The notes below the pieces were generated by a model, which ran no database searches, was not told the origin of the DNA, and saw only the letters and a list, made by a program, of their open reading frames with translations. Shown here in pieces: positions 1 through 4,332 of a stretch of 5,339 bases of DNA. Both the position numbers and the translations under genes were made by a program. How positions within the stretch are numbered: position 1 is the first letter of the stretch; each line of letters starts with the position of its first letter. The stretch spans positions 1 to 5,339 of the forward strand of contig JAISEB010000311.1 of the NCBI GenBank assembly GCA_031264395.1. The letters run 5' to 3'. Source of the DNA: Treponema sp. GTDB taxonomy: Bacteria > Spirochaetota > Spirochaetia > Treponematales > Breznakiellaceae.

Positions 1-42
1 CCCATAAGCCCGTATGTTGAACAGTACCTTTTGGTCAGGTGA
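1..42 (+). CDS. possible C-terminal end of an upstream gene (partial)
   Basis: The first frame is open from the window edge and ends in TGA at 40-42, giving the 13-residue tail PISPYVEQYLLVR. The other two forward frames hit stops almost at once (TAA at 5-7, TGA at 18-20). The stop lies 17 bases before the start of the lipoprotein gene, a spacing typical of co-transcribed genes. Thirteen codons are too few to identify a family or to exclude chance, so this is a tentative call. Confidence 0.35.
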   Translation, partial: PISPYVEQYLLVR

Positions 43-59
43 CCGGTTATGAGGCGATC

Positions 60-374
60 ATGAGGCGCGTTTTTGTGTGGGCCGTCCTCCTTGCGGGGCT
101 TGCGGCAGGGTGCAGGACCCTTGAAAAAACCGAAACCATATGGGGCGCCGTCCGCGTCTACGGCAGCGAACCCTATACCTACGCGGGCATAGAAACCGAA
201 GACGGCCGGATCTACGCGGTTTATCCGCCCGAAAAGGAGGCGGAACTCCGGAAGCTTCAGGGCCGTACTCTGGAATTTACCGTCCGTTTCCTCCCGGAAC
301 CCAAGGGCTACGGCGCCCTTTTCCTCAAAGACGGCACGGTAACGCCCGTTTCGTGGAAAACGGCGGAAAGATAG
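60..374 (+). CDS. small putative lipoprotein
   Basis: Predicted 104-residue exported lipoprotein. Residues 2-3 are Arg-Arg, followed by a hydrophobic stretch (4-16) and a lipobox LAAGC with the acylated Cys at 18. This is the n-region/h-region/lipobox order cleaved by signal peptidase II. The mature part of about 87 residues alternates short hydrophobic strands with turns (WGAVRVYG, YAGIETEDGRIYAV, LEFTVRFL, YGALFLKDG). That suggests a small all-beta, possibly OB-like fold; this is inference. I do not recognise a specific family. The ATG at 60 is preferred over an in-frame GTG at 39: it has GAGG at 51-54 with a 5-base spacer and puts the signal peptide at the N-terminus. The gene converges with trmJ, leaving only 36 bases between the stops and no strong terminator. 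It is probably anchored in the periplasm or at an envelope surface; the function is unknown. Confidence 0.8.
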   Translation: MRRVFVWAVLLAGLAAGCRTLEKTETIWGAVRVYGSEPYTYAGIETEDGRIYAVYPPEKEAELRKLQGRTLEFTVRFLPEPKGYGALFLKDGTVTPVSWKTAER

Positions 375-410
375 AAAGTAACGTATCTTCAGATGGTGGC
401 GGCGCTCCCG

Positions 411-1136
411 TCATTTCCGGCATATACGGGCCGTCTTGGCAAAAATATCCGCCAGGTAGCGCCCTTCCCTTTCGGTAAGGCCTGCCCGTGAAATAAGGTC
501 GCGGAAAAAGCGTTCCTGCCTTTCGCGGCCGGGATGCCGGTAGAAGCCTATAGAGGCCAGCGAGCCGGTTATGGCGTCCGTTAGTTCCCCGGTTTCGCCC
601 TGGGTCAGGGGAACCCACGCGCCCTTGACCGGGTTTTTTTCCGCCCCGCCGAGCGCCCTGAAAAGCTCGTAGGCGTAGATCTGCACCGCGTGCGAAAGGT
701 TCAGCGAGGGGAACGCGTCCGATGCGGGAATATGGGAAGCAATGCCGCAGAGGCCGAGTTCGTCCTCTTCAAGGCCGGTGCGCTCGTTGCCGAAGACCAG
801 CGCCGCCGTTCCGGGCTTTTCCCGCAGCCATAAGGCAAGCTCCCGGGGATCAAGGCTCACATGCTTTCGAAGGCGGCCCCGGCGGCGGGTGGTTCCCGCA
901 AGCAGGGTACAGCCTTCGGCCGCCTCTTCCAGCGTGCCGAAAAACCGGGCTTCCTCCCAGACATCCGCCGCGTGGACGGCCCGTTCCAGCGCTTCTTCCC
1001 CGTTAAGGCTGCTTTTCGGCGTGCCGGCTATGCGGAGACGGGAAAGCCCCATGTTTTTCATGGCCCGGCAGACAGCGCCCACATTCCCCGATCCGCCCGG
1101 CCGGGAAAGGACTATGACCACATCTTCCAAATTCAT
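411..1136 (-). CDS. trmJ: tRNA (cytidine/uridine-2'-O-)-methyltransferase TrmJ-like (SPOUT family)
   Basis: A 241-residue SAM-dependent ribose methyltransferase of the TrmH/SpoU branch of the SPOUT superfamily. TrmJ 2'-O-methylates nucleotide 32 in the tRNA anticodon loop. All three SPOUT motifs are visible: motif 1 GNVGAVCRAMKNMG at 17-30, with the conserved Asn18 and the catalytic-type Arg24; motif 2 ALVFGNERTGL at 112-122; and motif 3 SLNLSHAVQIYAYE at 144-157, which forms the trefoil-knot cofactor site. The C-terminal extension (about 184-240, with IGFYRHPG and a final helical stretch) matches TrmJ better than the shorter TrmL, and the length is close to E. coli TrmJ. The start at 1136 gives the standard family N-terminus just before the first beta strand, but it has no good Shine-Dalgarno. 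A short upstream frame with a strong one ends 8 bases earlier, so translational coupling is possible. The gene is divergent from the STAS operon and convergent with the lipoprotein gene. The exact target nucleotide is inferred from the family. Confidence 0.92.
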   Translation of the reverse strand: MNLEDVVIVLSRPGGSGNVGAVCRAMKNMGLSRLRIAGTPKSSLNGEEALERAVHAADVWEEARFFGTLEEAAEGCTLLAGTTRRRGRLRKHVSLDPRELALWLREKPGTAALVFGNERTGLEEDELGLCGIASHIPASDAFPSLNLSHAVQIYAYELFRALGGAEKNPVKGAWVPLTQGETGELTDAITGSLASIGFYRHPGRERQERFFRDLISRAGLTEREGRYLADIFAKTARICRK

Positions 1137-1144
1137 GCTTTATT

Positions 1145-1180
1145 TTAGCCTGAAAACCGGGTATTTTCCCGAAAAAGCAT
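1145..1180 (-). CDS. possible 11-codon leader peptide upstream of trmJ
   Basis: On the minus strand, ATG at 1180-1178 opens an 11-residue frame, MLFRENTRFSG, ending with TAA at 1147-1145. It is preceded by GGGAGG (plus-strand 1187-1192) with a 6-base spacer, the best ribosome-binding site in this intergenic region. The frame is not that of trmJ, so it is not an N-terminal extension. Its stop is 8 bases before the trmJ ATG, which itself lacks a clear Shine-Dalgarno. A short CGGG/CCCG hairpin (1158-1171) lies inside the frame. The arrangement would fit a translated leader that couples ribosomes into trmJ. An 11-codon frame can arise by chance, and there is no residue bias typical of amino-acid attenuators. 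Confidence 0.35.
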   Translation of the reverse strand: MLFRENTRFSG

Positions 1181-1215
1181 TGAATTCCTCCCGGAAATAA
1201 TACATATTTTTAATA

Positions 1216-1230
1216 GGCTGCAATGCAACC
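1216..1230. promoter_or_regulatory. imperfect 15-bp palindrome upstream of P1 (possible operator)
   Basis: GGCTGCAATGCAACC reads as GG-n-TGCA-n-TGCA-n-CC, a dyad with only one mismatched pair about its central A. It ends 4 bases before the TTGACA box of P1 and is centred about 47 bases upstream of the predicted P1 start, a usual location for activator binding. It also lies upstream of trmJ on the other strand. No regulator is identifiable from the sequence. Confidence 0.3.
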
Positions 1231-1234
1231 GGGT

Positions 1235-1263
1235 TTGACAAATTTTTTTCTTGCGGCTAAGAT
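1235..1263 (+). promoter_or_regulatory. sigma70-type promoter P1 for the STAS-YbjN-pspA operon
   Basis: A perfect -35 box TTGACA (1235-1240) is separated by 17 bases from the -10 box TAAGAT (1258-1263), which matches TATAAT at 4 of 6 positions. The predicted start is near 1270, giving a 5' leader of about 90 bases that contains a second promoter and a perfect inverted repeat. The spacer starts with a run of T. This is the closest -35 match in the window. Confidence 0.65.
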
Positions 1264-1288
1264 AAATGTTGGATTTTGTAGTCCGGTG

Positions 1289-1317
1289 TTGATATTATTA
1301 TGTTAATATGGCATAAT
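1289..1317 (+). promoter_or_regulatory. second sigma70-type promoter P2 (extended -10) for the same operon
   Basis: The -35 box TTGATA (1289-1294, 5 of 6) is followed by exactly 17 bases and the -10 box CATAAT (1312-1317, 5 of 6). TG at 1309-1310 lies one base before the hexamer, making an extended -10. The predicted start is near 1324, inside the inverted repeat 1319-1338. P2 would give a leader of roughly 37 bases before the ATG at 1361. Confidence 0.62.
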
Positions 1318-1342
1318 TCATTGAAGATGACTTCAATGGGTT
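1315..1342. promoter_or_regulatory. perfect inverted repeat over the P2 start (operator or 5' UTR hairpin)
   Basis: CATTGAAG (1319-1326) and CTTCAATG (1331-1338) are exact reverse complements around the 4-base centre ATGA. In RNA the stem can extend to 12 pairs (1315-1342) through two G-U and two A-U pairs. As DNA it spans about -5 to +15 of P2, a classic repressor position. As RNA made from P1 it is a hairpin ending 9 bases before the Shine-Dalgarno GGGAG (1352-1356). No T-run follows it, so it is not a terminator. Confidence 0.6.
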
Positions 1343-1360
1343 ATGAATGAAGGGAGCGTC

Positions 1361-1912
1361 ATGACAAACAACGATATTGTTCCTGGATTTGATGACGAAA
1401 AAGACGAAAGCCTCAAAATAAAGCTTCAGAAGGTAAATGAGGTTGAAGGTTGTCTTGTTTTGTATCTTACCGGTTACATCGATACCTACAATTCCAATTA
1501 TTTCCAGAAAAGGGTTGCCAAAGCCATTGAAAGCGGCTTCATACGGCTGGTTTTTCAGTGCGGGGGCCTTAACTACGTATCCTCCACGGGCATCGGTTCC
1601 TTTACCGCCTTCCTCAAGTCGGTAAAACCCCGGGGCGGCGATCTGGTACTGCTTGAAATTCAGCCCAAAGTGTACGAAGTATTTCAGCTTCTGGGGTTTT
1701 CGCAGTTTTTCAATATCAAGGATAATCTGGACGATTCAATCAACTTTTTCCGCAGCGGGTCTTCGGCGGAAACCGTTTCTCTTTTTCCCAAGGTTTTTGC
1801 CTGTCCAATCTGTTCCAAGAAACTCAAGGCCCTTAAACCGGGCCGGTTCCGCTGTTCCGAATGCAAGACCATTCTTGCCATTGACAATGCCGGGCAGGTC
1901 TTCCTGGGTTAG
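1361..1912 (+). CDS. STAS-domain (anti-sigma-factor antagonist-like) protein with C-terminal zinc ribbon
   Basis: A 183-residue cytoplasmic protein. Residues ~17-130 form a STAS domain of the SpoIIAA/RsbV type: LVLYLTGYIDTYNS (32-45) is the first strand/helix region, and LVFQCGGLNYVSSTGIGS (63-80) carries the loop that partner kinases phosphorylate. The usual Asp-Ser-Ser/Thr-Gly reads Ser74-Ser75-Thr76-Gly77, so Thr76 sits at the phosphorylation position and the preceding Asp is replaced by Ser. After a linker (~131-144), FACPICSKK...FRCSECKT gives two CxxC pairs (Cys148/151 and Cys165/168), a small zinc ribbon. Such proteins normally bind an anti-sigma kinase; no kinase or PP2C phosphatase gene lies in the window. 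The ATG at 1361 is chosen because GGGAG precedes it by 4 bases; an in-frame ATG at 1343 has no such signal and lies against a hairpin. First gene of an operon with the YbjN-like and pspA genes. The STAS assignment is firm; the partner and target are unknown. Confidence 0.85.
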   Translation: MTNNDIVPGFDDEKDESLKIKLQKVNEVEGCLVLYLTGYIDTYNSNYFQKRVAKAIESGFIRLVFQCGGLNYVSSTGIGSFTAFLKSVKPRGGDLVLLEIQPKVYEVFQLLGFSQFFNIKDNLDDSINFFRSGSSAETVSLFPKVFACPICSKKLKALKPGRFRCSECKTILAIDNAGQVFLG

Positions 1913-1934
1913 GGCGGTTTTGTAAAGGCTCAGG

Positions 1935-1964
1935 TCCTTGACGTTGGGGTTTCAGGGGATTTTT
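1935..1964 (+). terminator. weak stem-loop plus T-run between the STAS and YbjN-like genes (possible attenuator)
   Basis: TCCTTGA (1935-1941) can pair with TCAGGGG (1952-1958) as seven pairs, two of them G-U, with a 10-base loop. Five T (1960-1964) follow almost directly. The shape fits a partial intrinsic terminator that could lower expression of the downstream genes relative to the STAS gene. The stem is modest and the gap is only 71 bases, so it may have no function. Confidence 0.25.
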
Positions 1965-1983
1965 CCGCAAAAAGGGGCTGTTG

Positions 1984-2364
1984 ATGGCTGACGATAAAAT
2001 TGAGCAGTATTTAATTGATCTTATGCTCACATATCAGGAAGTAGAGGCGAATCTCTGGTATCTGGACGACCGGGAGCACGGCCTTGAAGGGGTGGCAATC
2101 CTCAAGGCCGATTCGCTCGTGGTTTTCCGCATGGTTCTTATGAACGCCCCGAAGAACAACAGGCTCGAATGTTTTACCAAACTGCTGGATCTAAACGCCC
2201 GCGACTTGATCCACGGGGCCTATGCCCTTGAAAACGACAAGATCATCCTTATCGATACGCTGGAATACGACGCCATGGATTACAGTGAATTCAGGGCCAC
2301 GCTGGACTCCTTTAGCCTTGCGGTGACCCAGCATTATCCTGTACTTTCCACATACCGCGAATAA
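1984..2364 (+). CDS. YbjN-like protein (putative regulatory/chaperone-like)
   Basis: A 126-residue soluble, acidic protein with no signal peptide or membrane segment. The order is an N-terminal helix (1-22), a beta-rich middle (NLWYLDD, GVAILKADSLVVFRMVLM), and then a core typical of YbjN-like / type III-chaperone-like folds: LLDLNARDLIHGAYALEN (67-84), strand KIILIDTL (86-93) and a final helix FRATLDSFSLAVTQHYPVL (103-121). YbjN (PF10722) members are described as sensory-transduction regulators with a secretion-chaperone-like fold; the biochemical role is generally unclear. The family call rests on pattern resemblance and is moderate. The ATG at 1984 is preferred to a TTG at 1981: AAGGGG (1972-1977) precedes it by 6 bases. 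Its stop is 15 bases before pspA, so the two are almost certainly co-translated from one message. This makes it a candidate PspA partner or regulator, by context only. Confidence 0.7.
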   Translation: MADDKIEQYLIDLMLTYQEVEANLWYLDDREHGLEGVAILKADSLVVFRMVLMNAPKNNRLECFTKLLDLNARDLIHGAYALENDKIILIDTLEYDAMDYSEFRATLDSFSLAVTQHYPVLSTYRE

Positions 2365-2379
2365 CCGGGAGGCCGGAAG

Positions 2380-3069
2380 ATGGGTATCTTTTCGAGGCTT
2401 AAAACGCTTGTTTCTTCAAATGTCAATGATCTGATCAGCAAGGCCGAAAAGCCGGAAAAGATGCTGAACCAGCTGATCATCGACATGAGTGAACAGCTCA
2501 TCGAGTCCAAGCGGGCGGTGGCCATGGCCATTGCCGACGAAAAAAAGCTGGAACGGGAGCGGGACAATCAGGGAGCCCAGTCACAGGAATGGGAACGGAA
2601 GGCGATGCTGGCCGTCCGGGGGGGCAAAGACGATCTTGCGAAAGAGGCGCTGCTCCGCAAGCAGGAGTACGACAAGGCGTATCAGGAATACCACAAACAG
2701 TGGAGCGCCCAAAAGGAATCTGTCGACAAGCTGAAGGAAAGCCTCCGCGAGCTTCAGGACAAGATCGAGGAGGCCCGGCGGAAAAAGAACCTCCTTATTG
2801 CCAGGGCCAAACGGGCCGAAGCCCAGCAGAAAATACAGAGTACCATCTCCAGCGTTGCCGGCAACCGTTCCGCCTTTGACGCCTTTGACCGTATGGCCGC
2901 CAAGGTGGATCAGATGGAGGCCCAGGCCGACGCCGCCAAAGAACTGGAAGATTTTTCTTCCAACGCAAGCCTCGACAAGCGTTTTGCGGAGCTGGAAAAA
3001 TCCGACGCTTCAACCGACGTTATGCTTGAAGACCTCAAGGAAAAAATGAAGGCCCTTCCCCAGGAGTGA
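2380..3069 (+). CDS. pspA: PspA/IM30 (Vipp1) family phage-shock protein A
   Basis: A 229-residue ESCRT-III-like membrane-remodelling protein. PspA/Vipp1 proteins bind stressed inner membranes, polymerise into rods, rings or scaffolds, and limit proton leakage. The N-terminus GIFSRLKTLVSSNVNDLISK (2-21) is the amphipathic helix 0. It is followed by the family signature KAEKPEKMLNQLIIDM (21-36), a long charged coiled coil (about 38-150) with the conserved AVRGGKDDLAKEALLRK turn (78-94), and then helices containing AFDAFDRMAAKVDQMEAQADAAKEL (165-189). The C-terminal part (190-229) is acidic and ends at a length typical of PspA; it lacks the long Vipp1 tail. The ribosome-binding site GGGAGG (2367-2372) is 7 bases before the ATG. 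No pspBC or pspF genes are present; the gene instead follows STAS/zinc-ribbon and YbjN-like genes, which suggests a different control circuit. A run of seven G occurs at 2618-2624. Family assignment is strong; the PspA versus Vipp1 distinction is less certain. Confidence 0.93.
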   Translation: MGIFSRLKTLVSSNVNDLISKAEKPEKMLNQLIIDMSEQLIESKRAVAMAIADEKKLERERDNQGAQSQEWERKAMLAVRGGKDDLAKEALLRKQEYDKAYQEYHKQWSAQKESVDKLKESLRELQDKIEEARRKKNLLIARAKRAEAQQKIQSTISSVAGNRSAFDAFDRMAAKVDQMEAQADAAKELEDFSSNASLDKRFAELEKSDASTDVMLEDLKEKMKALPQE

Positions 3070-3093
3070 GCCTGTGCGCCATTTTGGCACGCC

Positions 3094-3107
3094 CGCGCCG
3101 GGGCGCG
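3094..3107 (+). other. GC-rich hairpin 25 bases after pspA
   Basis: CGCGC (3094-3098) and GCGCG (3103-3107) pair perfectly around the tetraloop CGGG. It could stabilise the 3' end of the pspA message or pause transcription. It is followed by TCCTTCC, not a T-run, so it is not a standard intrinsic terminator. Confidence 0.35.
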
Positions 3108-3114
3108 TCCTTCC

Positions 3115-3134
3115 TGTGGATAAACTGTTTATAA
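3115..3134 (-). repeat. DnaA-box-like tandem pair A
   Basis: TGTGGATAA at 3115-3123 is the exact complement of the consensus DnaA box TTATCCACA, so the box reads on the minus strand. A second 9-mer, TGTTTATAA (3126-3134), starts 11 bases later and differs at two positions. The 11-bp period is one helical turn, which would place two protein molecules on the same DNA face. The same arrangement recurs at 3336-3355. DnaA binding is inferred from the motif alone. Confidence 0.5.
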
Positions 3135-3247
3135 CCCGGAAAGAAAACAGGGGCTGCGGCGTTTGTACGCAAAAAAGGCTTCAAAAGGGCTCATGTCAAG
3201 GCGGTTTGGGTTTTTTTAAGGGACTTTTTTTCGTTTTTGAGGAATTT

Positions 3248-3301
3248 GTTTCAAAAAAGGACGTGCGCGGGCTTCCTTTTTCATGGTTTTTTGCCTGAAA
3301 C
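3248..3301. terminator. nested inverted repeat with A/T-tract flanks (candidate terminator)
   Basis: AAAAAGGA (3254-3261) is the exact complement of TCCTTTTT (3274-3281) across a 12-base loop. Outside it, GTTTCA (3248-3253) matches TGAAAC (3296-3301). The A-tract, stem and T-tract layout could end transcription in either direction. The stem is mostly A-T and the GC core is only three pairs, so efficiency is doubtful. It lies 185 bases after the pspA stop. Confidence 0.35.
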
Positions 3302-3334
3302 ACGGCTTGCCGCGCCGCCGGGACTGCCGCCGTG
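3301..3334. repeat. GC-rich inverted repeat next to DnaA-box pair B
   Basis: CACGGC (3301-3306) and GCCGTG (3329-3334) are perfect complements separated by 22 bases of very GC-rich sequence. The right arm ends one base before the second consensus 9-mer. It could form a cruciform or RNA stem. Its proximity to the 9-mer pair may be meaningful or incidental. Confidence 0.3.
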
Positions 3335-3335
3335 T

Positions 3336-3355
3336 TGTGGATAATATGTTAATAA
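3336..3355 (-). repeat. DnaA-box-like tandem pair B
   Basis: TGTGGATAA (3336-3344) is a second exact complement of TTATCCACA. TGTTAATAA (3347-3355) follows at the same 11-bp period as in pair A. Over 20 bases, pairs A and B agree at 17 positions, all differences lying in the 2-base spacer and one position of the second 9-mer. The pair lies 62 bases upstream of the next gene and could alternatively act in its regulation. Confidence 0.5.
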
Positions 3356-3417
3356 TGCCTCCGGTTCCCGAAGATTATGCCTTGCAATGTTCCGGGGGGC
3401 CGTGTTACCCTTAAAGA

Positions 3418-4329
3418 GTGAAAAATATTGCCCGTCTGGCGCTTTTTTTCAGTTGTTTTTTCACCGCCGCCTTTGTTATTTCGGCTTTGGCGCGGTATTT
3501 CCATATCAGAATTGAGGCGGTCCGTCATCTTCCCCTGCGGCCGGAAACGGCGCTTCCCGAATTTATCGCCGCCGCCCGCTGGGCCGGATCTTTTGCGCTG
3601 TATGTTTCGCTGTTGTTTGCCCTGAGTTTCGCGGCCCGCAGCCGTATTTCTTCTCCGGTTTCCATTGTTCTTTTGGTTGTTTTTGCGGGGGGATTCACCT
3701 TTGCCGTTTTTACCGCTGTGGAACGGGGCGGCTTTGTGCCGGCCGCGCGGGATACGGGGAAAATCCTGGGGGGGCCGGGCCTTATCCTTTCGCAGCAGAA
3801 CAACACGATAGTGCTTGTCCGGGGGCCCGCCGAAGAGAACGGGCCAAGGGCCGTCTCCATTCCCGGCAGGCCCCTCATCTATCAGGAAGAGCCGCTGGGT
3901 CAAGGCGGTACGGCGCCGGCCCTGCCCCCTGTGGCGTTCGGCGGCGGCGCTCCCTGGTTCCTCAAAAACGCGGCCATAGATTTTTCCCTTGCCTCCGGGC
4001 GGTTCAAAAGCCGTTTTGAGGAGGGGCCGGTTCAGTTTTTTGCCTATCTGCTTCCCCTTGTTTTGTTGCTTGCGAGCCTTGGTTTTATCCTCAGGCTTGG
4101 CCGCTGGCCGCTGGCGAACCTCTTTTTGGGCGCGCTGGCCTTCCGGGGCGTGCTGGCGGCGGAGACTTTTGTCAATTCGCCTGAAGTGCAGGATGTGTTT
4201 GCCTCCCTTTTGGGAAATTCCGCGGCCCTGCCGTTTGCCGTTCCCCTGTTGTTTATCGCGCTTGCGGTCCTTGTCGATCTGTACACCTTTCTGGTTTTCG
4301 CGGCCCGGAAAAACGGCGAAGAGGATTAG
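3418..4329 (+). CDS. hypothetical six-pass membrane protein
   Basis: A 303-residue protein whose family I do not recognise. Hydrophobic segments occur at about 7-25, 55-72, 80-101, 206-226, 231-248 and 271-296. They make two groups of three around a polar Gly/Pro-rich domain (about 102-205) that probably lies on the outer side of the inner membrane. This three-plus-three layout with a central extracytoplasmic domain recalls LptF/LptG permeases. However, the protein is shorter than usual for them and I see no clear sequence signature, so that is only a topological comparison. The GTG at 3418 is the only plausible start: a stop (TAA, 3412-3414) lies just upstream in frame, and the first membrane segment begins at residue 7. 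The ribosome-binding site is weak. A run of seven G occurs at 3768-3774. The next membrane gene begins 3 bases after the stop, so the two products probably act together. Confidence 0.75.
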   Translation: MKNIARLALFFSCFFTAAFVISALARYFHIRIEAVRHLPLRPETALPEFIAAARWAGSFALYVSLLFALSFAARSRISSPVSIVLLVVFAGGFTFAVFTAVERGGFVPAARDTGKILGGPGLILSQQNNTIVLVRGPAEENGPRAVSIPGRPLIYQEEPLGQGGTAPALPPVAFGGGAPWFLKNAAIDFSLASGRFKSRFEEGPVQFFAYLLPLVLLLASLGFILRLGRWPLANLFLGALAFRGVLAAETFVNSPEVQDVFASLLGNSAALPFAVPLLFIALAVLVDLYTFLVFAARKNGEED

Positions 4330-4332
4330 GCG

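Larger units (their letters stand above)
3070..3417. other. 348-bp non-coding region with DnaA-box pairs, hairpins and T-tracts
   Basis: No convincing gene is seen. From left to right it holds a GC-rich hairpin (3094-3107), a tandem 9-mer pair A (3115-3134), a T-rich stretch with runs of seven T (about 3211-3235), nested inverted repeats (3248-3301), a GC-rich dyad (3301-3334), a tandem 9-mer pair B (3336-3355), and a G6 run (3394-3399) 18 bases before the next start codon. Local AT content between the two pairs is clearly above that of the flanking genes. The combination resembles a DnaA-binding or origin-like region, but no dnaA, dnaN or gyrase gene is adjacent. Termination of the pspA operon and a promoter for the next operon must also lie here or be absent; I see no good -35/-10 pair. 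Confidence 0.5.

Noticed and set aside
39..62. GTG at 39 as the lipoprotein start
   Set aside because: It would add seven polar residues before the signal peptide and lacks a ribosome-binding site, whereas ATG 60 has GAGG 5 bases upstream.
368..389. AAGATA/TATCTT inverted repeat at the end of the lipoprotein gene as a shared terminator with trmJ
   Set aside because: The six-pair stem is almost all A-T, has a 10-base loop and is not followed by a T-run on either strand.
742..1200. Plus-strand frames of 94-152 codons opposite trmJ
   Set aside because: They are Ser/Arg/Pro-rich shadows of the trmJ reading frame, which carries all three SPOUT motifs on the minus strand.
1343..1345. ATG at 1343 as the STAS gene start
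   Set aside because: It directly abuts the inverted repeat and has no Shine-Dalgarno; the ATG at 1361 has GGGAG upstream.
3074..3298. A 74-codon frame with GTG start just after pspA, preceded by AGGAG at a 7-base spacing
   Set aside because: The AGGAG is part of the pspA 3' end. The predicted product has no coherent fold, and its Phe content comes from T-tracts. The frame runs through the DnaA-box pair and inverted repeats. It remains a remote possibility for a small protein.
3335..3345. GATAAT within the second consensus 9-mer as a -10 box for the gene at 3418
   Set aside because: The position 17 bases upstream is GCCGGG, with no resemblance to a -35 box, and the same 9-mer recurs upstream at 3115 in a pair, which fits a binding-site explanation better.
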